A stretch of DNA of 64,000 bases from NCBI GenBank assembly GCA_014655195.1, contig BNBH01000005.1, forward strand, positions 62,334 through 126,333, written 5' to 3'. The translations under genes were made by a program, and so were the position numbers. The stretch comes from Streptomyces cellulosae (GTDB lineage Bacteria; Actinomycetota; Actinomycetes; Streptomycetales; Streptomycetaceae). The notes under the pieces are model-generated. The model was not told the origin of the DNA, did no database searches, and saw nothing but the letters and a program-made list of their open reading frames with translations. This document shows, piece by piece, positions 28,741 through 36,744 of the stretch. The stretch's first letter is position 1, and the number at the start of each line of letters is the position of its first letter.

Positions 28741-29341
28741 GACCCGCCTGATCCTCGCCACCCGCAACGCCGGAAAGATCACCGAGCTCCGCTCGATCCT
28801 CGCCGACGCGGGCCTGCCCCACGAACTCGTCGGCGCCGACGCCTACCCCGACGTCCCCGACGTCAAGGAAACCGGCGTCACCTTCGCCGAGAACGCCCTC
28901 CTCAAGGCCCACGCCCTGGCCCAGGCCACCGGCCTGCCCGCCGTCGCCGACGACTCCGGCCTCTGCGTCGACGTCCTCGGCGGCGCCCCCGGCATCTTCT
29001 CCGCCCGCTGGGCCGGCACCCACGGAGACGACAAGGCCAACCTCGACCTCCTCCTCGCCCAGCTCGCCGACATCGCCGACGAACACCGCGGCGCGTACTT
29101 CGCCTGCGCCGCGGCCCTCGCGCTGCCGGACGGCACGGAACGGGTCGTCGAGGGCCGCCTCAACGGCACCCTCCGCCACGCCCCCGCCGGCACGAACGGC
29201 TTCGGCTACGACCCGATCCTCCAGCCGGAGGGCGAGACGCGGACCTGCGCGGAGCTGACCCCGGAGGAGAAGAACGCGATCAGCCACCGGGGGAAGGCGT
29301 TCCGGGGGCTGGTGCCGGTGGTCAGGGAGCTGTTGGGCTAG
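28739..29341 (+). CDS. rdgB: Non-canonical purine NTP pyrophosphatase (RdgB/HAM1)
   Basis: 200 residues. It hydrolyses ITP, dITP and XTP to monophosphates, keeping deaminated purines out of nucleic acids. Hallmarks: LATRNAGKITELRSIL, the metal/base region VADDSGLCVDVLGG, GRLNGTL and GFGYDPIL, and SHRGKAF at the end. It probably starts without a leader (see 28716-28740). It ends before a 10-bp hairpin shared with the convergent tRNA. Confidence 0.97.
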   Translation: MTRLILATRNAGKITELRSILADAGLPHELVGADAYPDVPDVKETGVTFAENALLKAHALAQATGLPAVADDSGLCVDVLGGAPGIFSARWAGTHGDDKANLDLLLAQLADIADEHRGAYFACAAALALPDGTERVVEGRLNGTLRHAPAGTNGFGYDPILQPEGETRTCAELTPEEKNAISHRGKAFRGLVPVVRELLG

Positions 29342-29348
29342 TGCAGTA

Positions 29349-29380
29349 AGGGGGCCTGCCTCTTTCGAGACAGGCCCCCT
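29349..29380. terminator. Bidirectional terminator between rdgB and the tRNA
   Basis: AGGGGGCCTG pairs with CAGGCCCCCT (10 bp), with three more pairs inside after one mismatch and a four-base loop. It serves rdgB on plus and the tRNA transcript on minus. Confidence 0.85.
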
Positions 29381-29387
29381 CCTCGTG

Positions 29388-29459
29388 TACGCCCGGTCGG
29401 ATTCGAACCGACAAACACGACCACCTAAAGGTCGCCGCTCGCCGTTGGCGTACGGGCGC
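29388..29459 (-). tRNA. tRNA with UAG anticodon (Leu by codon), short variable loop
   Basis: The minus strand folds as a full cloverleaf. The acceptor is GCGCCCG/CGGGCGT with a G1-U72 wobble and discriminator A73. The D arm has a three-bp stem with A14, G18G19 and A21. The anticodon stem is CGACC/GGTCG with loop UUUAGGU, giving anticodon UAG, which reads CUA (Leu). The variable loop is five bases (UGUUU), and the T arm is GTCGG-TTCGAAT-CCGAC. No CCA is encoded. Bacterial tRNA-Leu is normally class II with a long variable arm, so this is either an unusual tRNA or a non-canonical one. Confidence 0.8.
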
Positions 29460-29474
29460 AAGCACGGATCCACT

Positions 29475-30238
29475 TTACTGGGCGGACGTCCGCTGTCGCT
29501 GGCCTCCGCGGCACCATGTGTCTGTCGTCGAGTGACAATTGGGGCAGAGCAGGCGCAAATTGTCCCTGCGGTCGTCGCTCCAGTCCCCGTTGATGTGATC
29601 GATCTCCAGGATCATCGGCTTGCCGAGCCACTCGGGCCCCGTACCGCATTCGGCGCACTCGTTCGGTACGCCGACTTCGAGTAGCGCCCGGCGTAGCAGC
29701 ACGGTGCGGGTCCGGCGACTGCCGTCGTGCTTGACCAGGATGTCCTCTGGGCGGCCTGAGCGGGGTCGTACCCGGCTTGCCCCGCTGGTGGGCCTGCCCC
29801 AGGAAGTGGGCCGTCGAGAGGTTCTCCTCGGCGACCCAACGACGAAGGAGGGCGCGCTGAGTGCCGCAGTACGGTCTCGGGTGTCCTCCGCTGCCGGGGA
29901 ATGCCACGCCGGGTCGGCGTCCGGAAGTGCGACGTGTCGATGCCGTACGCCTTGATCCTGCGGCTGATGTGCGTGTGGTGCCCGCCGACCACCTCAAGTC
30001 CCAGGCGGCGCAGCACCTCGCACATGTTCGTCGACGCCGCGACCGCCTCCCGGAGGATCTCCGGCGTCCATTTCGCACCTTCCCGCTGGAAGTGGGAGGT
30101 GTCGACGCCGAGCCGCTTCATGCGGGTCAGCACGTACCGCCGTGTCGAACTCCTCGGATCCACCCCCAGCCGCACCAGTGCCTCCGACAGCGTCCGTGCT
30201 TCCCGGGCGGCTTCCTCCAGCCGTTCCTTCGTGTACAC
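29475..30238 (-). pseudogene. HNH endonuclease gene with two frameshifts
   Basis: Three overlapping frames together spell one protein. The N-terminal part (from GTG 30238) has two helical repeats ending GVDTSHF and GIDTSHF. A +1 shift near 29870 leads to WVAEENLSTAHFLGQA, a third repeat of the same kind. A second +1 shift at an extra A near 29747 (between RPP and EDILVK) leads to the HNH domain: CAECG, ILEIDHINGDW, NLRLLCPNCHSTTDT. The catalytic core is intact but disconnected from the N-terminus. ATG 29702 could still express a 75-residue HNH fragment. It lies directly upstream of the tRNA on the same strand. Confidence 0.75.
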
Positions 30239-30332
30239 GCTCGCCCCCACCGATCCCCTCCGTCGTCCGGCCACGTGTTCGTGGTCTCGTACGGAGCAAC
30301 GAACCGGATGTCGGACGGTCACGCACGGAAAG

Positions 30333-30372
30333 CGGAACGGCCTGTACCGGCACCCCGGTACAGGCCGTTCCG
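30333..30372 (-). terminator. 18-bp perfect terminator hairpin after bcp
   Basis: CGGAACGGCCTGTACCGG pairs perfectly with 30355-30372 around a CACC loop. On the minus strand it is followed by CTTTCC. It starts 15 bp after the bcp stop and insulates the broken HNH gene. Confidence 0.9.
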
Positions 30373-30386
30373 AAAGAGGAGCCGGG

Positions 30387-30854
30387 TCAGATGCCCAGGT
30401 CCTTGATGATCTTGGCCACGTGGCCCGTCGCGCGGACGTTGTAGAGGGCGTGTTCGACCTTGCCCTGCTCGTCGACGACGATCGTGGAGCGGATGACGCC
30501 CATGTAGGTCTTGCCGTAGTTCTTCTTCTCGCCGTACGCGCCGTACGCGTCCAGGACCTTCTTGTCCGGGTCGGCGAGCAGGGTGACCTTCAGGTTCTCC
30601 TTCTCGCGGAACTTCGCGAGCTTCTCCGGGGCGTCCGGGGAGATGCCGATCACGTCGTACCCCGCCCCGGCCAGCACGTCGAGGTTGTCGGTGAAGTCGC
30701 ACGCCTGCTTGGTGCAGCCGGGCGTCAGCGCCGCCGGGTAGAAGTAGACGATGACCTTGCGGCCCTTGTGGTCGGCCAGCGACACCTCGTTGCCGTCGGC
30801 GTCGGGCAGGGTGAAGGCGGGGGCCTCGTCCCCGGGCGTGAGGCGTGCGCTCAT
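30387..30854 (-). CDS. bcp: Thioredoxin-dependent thiol peroxidase (BCP/PrxQ)
   Basis: 155 residues. Peroxidatic Cys47 and resolving Cys52 sit in ALTPGCTKQACDF, the atypical two-Cys BCP pattern. It reduces H2O2 and organic peroxides using thioredoxin. The surrounding KVIVYFYP and FREKENLKVTLLADPD segments are typical of peroxiredoxins. It is single-gene, minus strand, and divergent from the DUF3618 gene. Confidence 0.95.
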   Translation of the reverse strand: MSARLTPGDEAPAFTLPDADGNEVSLADHKGRKVIVYFYPAALTPGCTKQACDFTDNLDVLAGAGYDVIGISPDAPEKLAKFREKENLKVTLLADPDKKVLDAYGAYGEKKNYGKTYMGVIRSTIVVDEQGKVEHALYNVRATGHVAKIIKDLGI

Positions 30855-30993
30855 GGGTCTCGTCTCCTCTTACGTGCACTGCGTGGATCGGGTGCCGGGA
30901 TCGAGGGTAACCGGGGGTCCTGACAGTGCGGCGCGGCCTGAAGCTGACAGACTGTCCGGCACAGGCAACACAGCGGATCGTGGAGGCGACACG

Positions 30994-31323
30994 GTGGCGG
31001 ACACGGCGGACACCAGGACCCCGGCGCAGATCGAGGCGGACATCGCGCGTCGCCGTGCGGTGCTGGCCGAGACCCTGGACGAGATCGGGGTGCGGGTGCA
31101 CCCGAAGACGATCGTGGGGGACGCGAAGGCCAGGGTCGTGTCGAACGTGGACCACACGCTGGGGCGCGCCTATGTGGGCGTCAACCGTGTGGTGAGCGAT
31201 GTGAAGGCGCAGTTCGTGGACGAGACGGGGTCGCCGCGGCTGGAGCGGGTGATCCCGGTGGGGCTGCTGGTGGTGGGGGTCGTGGGTCTGCTGGCCCTGG
31301 GTACCCGTAAGCGGCGGCGCTGA
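30994..31323 (+). CDS. DUF3618 membrane protein
   Basis: 109 residues from the GTG at 30994 with GGAGG upstream. The N-terminal RTPAQIEADIARRRAVLAET is the DUF3618 signature. A single membrane helix near the C-terminus (VIPVGLLVVGVVGLLALG) is followed by a basic RKRRR tail. Function unknown; the family often accompanies DUF1469 (phage holin superfamily 3) proteins, but none is adjacent here. Confidence 0.8.
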   Translation: MADTADTRTPAQIEADIARRRAVLAETLDEIGVRVHPKTIVGDAKARVVSNVDHTLGRAYVGVNRVVSDVKAQFVDETGSPRLERVIPVGLLVVGVVGLLALGTRKRRR

Positions 31324-31386
31324 GGTGCCCTCGGACGGGTCCCCCTCCCGCGTGCGTCCGTCGTCGAGGCAGGTAGGTTTCAGGCT

Positions 31387-31740
31387 GTGAGCGCCAACAG
31401 AAACGACAGTTCCCAGCACGACAAGCTGCCGATCCGGATGCTGCACGACCGTGTGCTCGTGCGGCAGGAGACCGGTGAGGGCGAGCGGCGTTCGGGGGGC
31501 GGCATTCTGATTCCCGCGACGGCGGCGGTGGGCCGCCGGCTGGCCTGGGCCGAGGTGGTCGCGGTGGGGCAGAACGTGCGGACGGTGGAGCCCGGTGACC
31601 GGGTGCTGTTCGACCCGGAGGACCGGGCGGAGGTCGAGGTGCGCGGGACGGCGTACGTGCTGATGCGTGAGCGCGATCTGCACGCGGTGGCCGCGGACCG
31701 GTTCGAGGGGGCGGAGGACTCGACCGGGCTGTATCTGTAG
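31387..31740 (+). CDS. GroES-like (Cpn10 fold) protein
   Basis: 117 residues from the GTG at 31387. The central region reads as chaperonin-10: IRMLHDRVLVRQE, then the loop GERRSGGGILIP, and AEVVAVGQNVRTVEPGDRVLF. There is no groEL next to it, and the protein is longer than a standard GroES with a diverged C-terminus. It may therefore be a specialised co-chaperonin or an unrelated user of the fold. Confidence 0.8.
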   Translation: MSANRNDSSQHDKLPIRMLHDRVLVRQETGEGERRSGGGILIPATAAVGRRLAWAEVVAVGQNVRTVEPGDRVLFDPEDRAEVEVRGTAYVLMRERDLHAVAADRFEGAEDSTGLYL

Positions 31741-31841
31741 TCCGCGTTTCCTCGTGGACAGGAGGGCCGGTGACAGCCGTCACCGGCCCTTCGCGCGTGG
31801 TCGGCTACCGTGGGAGGTCCTGTGCGGTTCCGCCGTGCGGG

Positions 31842-31885
31842 CCCCGACGAGACGCGCCGTACCGGGGTGAAGGCAAAGACGACGC
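31842..31885 (+). ncRNA. Guanidine-III riboswitch (ykkC-III)
   Basis: The stretch CCCCGACGAGACGCGCCGTA, continuing ACCGGGG...CAAAGACGACGC, matches from memory the Thermobifida fusca guanidine-III aptamer (CCGGACGAG.GCGCCGUACC...CAAGACGGCGC). CCCC at 31842-31845 pairs with GGGG at 31864-31867, and GCGCCGT at 31854-31860 pairs with ACGACGC at 31879-31885 apart from one C-A mismatch, giving the pseudoknot. It lies 36 bp upstream of the SMR transporter ATG, with its GGAGGTG ribosome binding site in between, so free guanidinium should switch on exporter expression. Confidence 0.85.
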
Positions 31886-31921
31886 ACCCCCGTTTCGCTG
31901 TCGTGTCCCGGAGGTGTCGTC

Positions 31922-32242
31922 ATGGCCTGGGTTCTGCTGGTGGTCGCCGGTCTGCTGGAGGTCGGCTGGTCGGTCGGCATGAAGTACACGGACGGTTTCA
32001 CCCGTCTGTGGCCGAGTGTGCTGACGGGCGCCGGCATCGTCACGAGCATGCTGCTGCTGTCGTACGCGGCGCGGACGCTGCCGATCGGGACGGCGTACGG
32101 CGTGTGGGTGGGGATCGGCGCGGCCGGGGCGGCGGTGCTGGGCATGGTGGTGCTGGGTGAGCCGGTGACCGCCGCCCGGATCTTCTTCATCTCGCTGCTG
32201 CTGGTCGCCGTGGTGGGTCTGAAGGCCACCTCGGGTCACTAG
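31922..32242 (+). CDS. sugE: SMR-family guanidinium exporter (SugE/Gdx)
   Basis: 106 residues, four membrane helices. The conserved membrane Glu is in helix 1 (GLLEVGWSVGMKYTDGF), and the GTAYGVWVGIGAAG motif marks the SugE/Gdx group rather than EmrE. These proteins exchange guanidinium for protons. The guanidine-III riboswitch just upstream makes guanidinium the likely physiological substrate. GGAGGTG precedes the ATG. It is monocistronic. Confidence 0.93.
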   Translation: MAWVLLVVAGLLEVGWSVGMKYTDGFTRLWPSVLTGAGIVTSMLLLSYAARTLPIGTAYGVWVGIGAAGAAVLGMVVLGEPVTAARIFFISLLLVAVVGLKATSGH

Positions 32243-32270
32243 AAGGCCACCCCCGGACACCAGGCGGCGT

Positions 32271-34832
32271 CTAGTTCCAGCGGCGTCCGTCGAGGGCGCC
32301 GCTGAGTCCGCCGGGGCCGGGGAGTTCGTCGCGGTTGGAGCCGCCGTCGTCGGTGTTCCCGCCGCCGCCTGTGTCCGTGCCGTCCGTGCCGGTGCCTGCG
32401 CCGTCGCCGGTGTCGCCGGTCTGGCCGCCGGTGGGGGAGCCGGTGGCGGTGCCTCCGGTGGAGTCCTGGCCCTCGCTCTCCGTGCCGTCCTCCTCGCCGG
32501 TGCTGCTGCCGCCGTCCTCGGGGGTGCCGCCGTCGGTGTCCCCGTCGTCGGTGCCGTCGGCGTCGTCGCCGGCGGAGGAGGACGGGCCGTCGGAGGAGGA
32601 CGGCCCGCCGCTGGAGTCGGGGGCCGGGGGCTGGCTCTCGTTGGCGCCGGGCTGGAGCCGCAGGCTGAAGGAGCTGACGGGCACGCCCTTGAGGGCGTCG
32701 CTGGTGTACTGGCCCCAGATCTCGGCGGGGGCGCCGCCGCCGTTCACGCGGGGCAGGCCCATCGCGCCGTAGAGGGACTTGTGTCCCGCGGTGACGGGGT
32801 CCTGGCCCATGACGGCGACGACGGTGGCGAGGTCGGGGGTGTAGCCGGCGAACCAGGCCGCGGTGTCCTCCTCGGCGGTGCCGGTCTTGCCGGCGGCGGG
32901 GCGTCCGGAGGTCTGGGCGGCGGTGGCGGTGCCCTTCTCGACGACGCCCTTGAGGACGGACGTGGTGGTGTCGGCGGCCTCGCGGCTGACGGCCTGCCGG
33001 GTGCGCCGCTCGGGGAGGGCGATGTCGCGGCCGTTCTGGGTGATCTTCTCGACGAGGGTGTACGGGGTGTGCTTGCCGTGGTTGGCGAGGGTCGCGTACG
33101 CCTGCGCCATGTCGAGGACGCTGGCGTTGGCGACGCCGAGGGCGATGGAGGGTCCGCCGCCGTCGAGGTCGGGCGTGTCGGGGGAGAGGCCGAGGGCGAC
33201 GGCGGTCTCGCGGACCTTGTCGGGGCCGACGTCGACGGCCATCTGGGCGTAGACGGCGTTGACGGACTTGTCGGTGGCCTCGCTGACGGTGATGTCGCCG
33301 TAGTCCTCGTGGTCCTCGTTCTCGGGCGCGTAGCGGGGTCCCGCCCAGCCCTGGACGGGGCGTTCGCTGGTGCCGTCGTAGCGGGTCTGGGGGGTGATGC
33401 GGCGGCCGTCCTGGGTGCGGGAGCCGTTCTCGACGGCGGCGGTGAGGACGAACGGCTTGAAGCTGGAGCCGACCTGGAAGTCCCGGCGGGTGGCGTTGGG
33501 GGTGTACTGCTTGACGTAGTCGATGCCGTTGTACATCGCCACGACCTTGCCGGTCTTGGGTTCGACGGAGGCGCCGCCGGCGCGGACGTAGGTGTCGACC
33601 TTGCGGTTCTTCTTGTCGAGCCGGTCCATGAGGTTGTCGTTGACGGACTCGACGAAGGCGTCCTGCTTGCTCTTCTGCAGGGTGGTGGTGATGCGGTAGC
33701 CGCCGGCGTCGAGGGCGGCCTCGTCGACGATCTTGTTGTCGGTGAGGTGCTGCTTGACGATGTTGACGATGTAGCCGCGCTGCCCGGACATGCCGGTGGA
33801 GTGGGTGGTCCGCTTGGGCACGGGGAAGGTGAGGCGGGCGCGTTCGGCCGGGTCGAGCCACCCTTCGTCGACCATGCCGTCGAGGACGTAGTTCCAGCGC
33901 TTCTCGACGAAGCCGCGGTTCTCGGGGTGGGCGATCACGTCGTACTGGCTGGGGGCGTTGACGAGGGCGGCGAGGTAGGCGGCGCGGCCGGCGTCGAGTT
34001 CGGAGGCGTCCATGTCGTAGTAGGCATGGGCGGCGGCCTGGATGCCGTAGGCGCCGCGGCCGAAGAAGCTGGTGTTGAGGTAGCCCTCGAGGATCTCGTC
34101 CTTGGACTGGTTGCGGTCCAGCTTGATGGCGATGAAGAACTCCTTCACCTTGCGGGTGACGGTCTGCTCCTGGCGCAGGTAGTAGTTCTTCACGTACTGC
34201 TGGGTGATGGTGGACCCGGACTGCTTGCCCTTGCCGGTGACGGTGTTCCAGGCCCCGCGGACCATGGCCTGGGGGTCGACGGCGGACTCGGTGTAGAAGT
34301 CGCGGTCCTCGGCGGCGAGGACGGCGTGCTGGGCGTCCTCGGAGATCTGGGAGAGCGTGACGTTCTCCCGGTTGACCTCGCCGTCGCGGGCGATGACGGT
34401 GCCGTCGGCGTAGAGGTAGACGTTGGCCTGCTGGGTGGCGAGGGCGTTGGCGGCGGGGATCTGGACGAGGGCGTAGCCGAGGAGGAAGCCGCCGACGAGG
34501 AGCACGGCGGTGACGAGGAACGCGCCGGCGACCATGCGCCAGGTGGGGACGAGGCGGCGCCAGCCGGTGCGGCGGGCCTTCAGGGCGGCCCGGCGTTCCT
34601 CGCGGGCGGCCTTCTTCGCGGAGACGCCGGCCTTCGCTGAACCGCCGGATTGCGCGGGGGCTGAGCCGGTCCCGTCGTTCCCGCCGGGTTCCCCGTCGAA
34701 TTCATCCGATCGTGGGAGGGCGGCTTCGTCCGTCCGGGTGTCGTCCCGGGCGTCGTCGGGCGTGTCGGCCGCCTGAGGCTCGTGCGATGCCCAGCCCGGG
34801 CGGGGCTTCTTCGGCTGCGGCTCGTCGCTCAT
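32271..34832 (-). CDS. Class A penicillin-binding protein (bifunctional transglycosylase/transpeptidase)
   Basis: 853 residues from the ATG at 34832. An acidic, basic-ended cytoplasmic tail of about 95 residues precedes one membrane helix (about 100-123). The GT51 transglycosylase domain has catalytic Glu175 in EDRDFY and KQSGSTITQQ. The transpeptidase domain has Ser456-x-x-Lys459 (SSFK), Ser523-Val-Asn525 and Lys649-Thr-Gly651. The last about 110 residues are a Ser/Gly/Asp/Thr-rich linker outside the membrane. It polymerises and cross-links peptidoglycan. It is divergent from the ABC exporter operon. Confidence 0.95.
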   Translation of the reverse strand: MSDEPQPKKPRPGWASHEPQAADTPDDARDDTRTDEAALPRSDEFDGEPGGNDGTGSAPAQSGGSAKAGVSAKKAAREERRAALKARRTGWRRLVPTWRMVAGAFLVTAVLLVGGFLLGYALVQIPAANALATQQANVYLYADGTVIARDGEVNRENVTLSQISEDAQHAVLAAEDRDFYTESAVDPQAMVRGAWNTVTGKGKQSGSTITQQYVKNYYLRQEQTVTRKVKEFFIAIKLDRNQSKDEILEGYLNTSFFGRGAYGIQAAAHAYYDMDASELDAGRAAYLAALVNAPSQYDVIAHPENRGFVEKRWNYVLDGMVDEGWLDPAERARLTFPVPKRTTHSTGMSGQRGYIVNIVKQHLTDNKIVDEAALDAGGYRITTTLQKSKQDAFVESVNDNLMDRLDKKNRKVDTYVRAGGASVEPKTGKVVAMYNGIDYVKQYTPNATRRDFQVGSSFKPFVLTAAVENGSRTQDGRRITPQTRYDGTSERPVQGWAGPRYAPENEDHEDYGDITVSEATDKSVNAVYAQMAVDVGPDKVRETAVALGLSPDTPDLDGGGPSIALGVANASVLDMAQAYATLANHGKHTPYTLVEKITQNGRDIALPERRTRQAVSREAADTTTSVLKGVVEKGTATAAQTSGRPAAGKTGTAEEDTAAWFAGYTPDLATVVAVMGQDPVTAGHKSLYGAMGLPRVNGGGAPAEIWGQYTSDALKGVPVSSFSLRLQPGANESQPPAPDSSGGPSSSDGPSSSAGDDADGTDDGDTDGGTPEDGGSSTGEEDGTESEGQDSTGGTATGSPTGGQTGDTGDGAGTGTDGTDTGGGGNTDDGGSNRDELPGPGGLSGALDGRRWN

Positions 34833-34868
34833 GTCGTGCACGGACTCCTGATTCGCCTCGTTCGTTCC

Positions 34869-34914
34869 CGTACGCCTCATGCATGGGCGTACGCGTCTTC
34901 TGTGCGCGTACGCC
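34869..34914. promoter_or_regulatory. Three CGTACGCC boxes in the PBP/ABC divergent region
   Basis: CGTACGCC occurs at 34869-34876 and 34907-34914, and its complement GGCGTACG at 34886-34893. The first two form an inverted repeat with a nine-base spacer, 37 bp upstream of the PBP start. It is a possible regulator-binding site. Nothing else is recognised in the about 290-bp gap. Confidence 0.4.
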
Positions 34915-35121
34915 TCGTGCGTGCCTCTTATTGAAGACTGTCGCATCCGTCGCCGCGTTCGCCGGGCGGCGACGCGCGTCGTGCACCCTGCGGCTCCCGC
35001 CGCACGGCCGCGCCGGGTGTTCACCTGACCGGAGGACGGGCCGGAAAACCCGTGGCGGCGCATCCGCCGCGCGCAATAGGCTCCTGCGCTTCGGTGTCGC
35101 GGCGGTGAGGGGAGGGAAACG

Positions 35122-35922
35122 GTGGGTTCGGCACGGTTGTACCTGGCCGTGGCGGCCCGGGGGTTCCGGCGGTACGCGTCGTACCGGGCGGCGACCGCGG
35201 CCGGGGTGTTCACCAACACGGTGTTCGGGCTGATCCTCGTGTACACGTATCTGGCGCTGTGGGACGAGCGTCCGGGCCTCGGCGGCTACGACCAGGCGCA
35301 GGCGGTGACGTACGTGTGGCTGGGCCAGTGCCTGTTCGCGGCGCTGGCGATCCAGGGCGGCGGCGTCGAGGCGGAGCTGATGGAGCGGATCCGCTCCGGC
35401 GAGATCGCGGTGGACCTGTACCGGCCGGCGGATCTGCAGCTCTGGTGGCTGGCAGGTGACCTCGGCCGGGCGGCGTTCCAGCTGCTGGGGCGCGGGGTGG
35501 TGCCGTTCCTGGTGGGCGGGCTGTTCTTCCCGACGGCGCTGCCCACACGCTTCGACACGTGGGTGTGGTTCGCGGTGGCGCTGACGCTGGCGGCGCTGGT
35601 GAGCTTCGGCATCCGCTATCTGATGGCGCTGAGCGTGTTCTGGCTGCTGGACGGCACGGGCGTGAGCCAGCTGATGATGATCCTCGGGGTGTTCTTCTCG
35701 GGCATGGTGCTGCCGCTGAACGTCTTCCCCGGCGGGTTCGGGGAGGTGGCGCGGGCGCTGCCGTGGGCGGCGCAGCTGCAGGTCCCGGCGGACGTGCTGA
35801 TGGGGGAGACGGCCGTGGCGGGGGCGCTCGCGTTCCAGGCGATGTGGGCGGTGCTGCTGCTCGCGGCGGGCCGGCTGCTGCAGGCGGCGGCCACGCGCCG
35901 GGTGGTGGTGCAGGGTGGCTGA
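35122..35922 (+). CDS. ABC-2 type permease subunit 1
   Basis: 266 residues from the GTG at 35122 with GGGAGGG upstream. About six membrane helices; the N-terminal YLAVAARGFRRYASYRAAT segment and the overall pattern match the ABC-2 permease family of COG4587. It forms an exporter with the next permease, which overlaps it by eight bases, and with the ATPase that follows. Substrate unknown. Confidence 0.85.
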   Translation: MGSARLYLAVAARGFRRYASYRAATAAGVFTNTVFGLILVYTYLALWDERPGLGGYDQAQAVTYVWLGQCLFAALAIQGGGVEAELMERIRSGEIAVDLYRPADLQLWWLAGDLGRAAFQLLGRGVVPFLVGGLFFPTALPTRFDTWVWFAVALTLAALVSFGIRYLMALSVFWLLDGTGVSQLMMILGVFFSGMVLPLNVFPGGFGEVARALPWAAQLQVPADVLMGETAVAGALAFQAMWAVLLLAAGRLLQAAATRRVVVQGG

Positions 35923-36736
35923 GCGGGGCGCGGTGGTGGAGGGGCTGCGGGCGTACCGGATGATCGCCGGGATGTGGGTGCGGTCCGGGATGACCTACCG
36001 GACGTCGTTCGTCTTCACCCTGTTCGGCAACCTGGTGCTGACGGGGATGGACTTCGTCGGGATCCTGCTGATGTTCTCGCAGGTCGACTCGCTGGCCGGG
36101 TGGTCGCTGCCCGAGGTGGCGTTCCTGTACGCGGCGTCTGTGACGTCGTTCGGGCTGGCGCATCTGGCGGCGGGGTCGATGCCGCAGCTCGGCACGCGGA
36201 TCCGGGACGGCTCCTTCGACGTGCTGCTGGTGCGTCCGGTGCCGGTGCTCGCACAGGTCGGCGGGGACCGTTTCTCGCTGCGCCGCCTGGGGCGGGTCGT
36301 GCAGGGCGGGGCGGTGCTGGGCTGGGCGCTGGTGGCGGCGGACGTCGACTGGACGGTGGCGAAGGTGCTGCTGGTGCCGCTGATGGTGGTGTCCGGCGCG
36401 GCGATCTTCGTGGCGTTGTTCGTGGCGGGCGCGGCGTTCCAGATCTACGCGCAGGACGCGGCGGAGGTGCAGAACGCGTTCACGTACGGCGGGACGACGA
36501 TGCTGCAGTACCCGCCGGCGGTGTTCGGGAAGGAGCTGGTGCGCGGGGTGACGTTCGTGCTGCCGCTGGCCTTCGTCAACTGGGTGCCCGCCGCGCACGT
36601 CCTGGGGCGCCCGTACCCGCTGGAGCTGCCGGGGTGGGCGGCGTTCGCGTCGCCGCTGGTGGCCGCGGCGTGCTGCGCGCTGGCGGGGCTTGTGTGGCGG
36701 ACGGGACTCAGGTCGTACAGGAGCGTGGGGAGTTGA
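35915..36736 (+). CDS. ABC-2 type permease subunit 2
   Basis: 273 residues, about six helices, COG3694-like. The GTG at 35915 overlaps the preceding gene by eight bases; GTG 35936 is an alternative. AYRMIAGMWVRSGMTYRTS is the amphipathic entry helix typical of the partner subunit. Translationally coupled to its neighbours, it completes the transmembrane part of the exporter. Confidence 0.85.
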   Translation: MAERGAVVEGLRAYRMIAGMWVRSGMTYRTSFVFTLFGNLVLTGMDFVGILLMFSQVDSLAGWSLPEVAFLYAASVTSFGLAHLAAGSMPQLGTRIRDGSFDVLLVRPVPVLAQVGGDRFSLRRLGRVVQGGAVLGWALVAADVDWTVAKVLLVPLMVVSGAAIFVALFVAGAAFQIYAQDAAEVQNAFTYGGTTMLQYPPAVFGKELVRGVTFVLPLAFVNWVPAAHVLGRPYPLELPGWAAFASPLVAAACCALAGLVWRTGLRSYRSVGS

Positions 36737-36744
36737 GCGGGCGG

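Noticed and set aside
29385..29459. Protein-coding frame across the tRNA
   Set aside because: The cloverleaf with a perfect T arm and anticodon stem explains the sequence better than any peptide.
32781..34640. A 619-codon plus-strand frame opposite the penicillin-binding protein
   Set aside because: Gly/Val/Asp repeats mirror codon bias of the real gene; all PBP catalytic motifs are on the minus strand.
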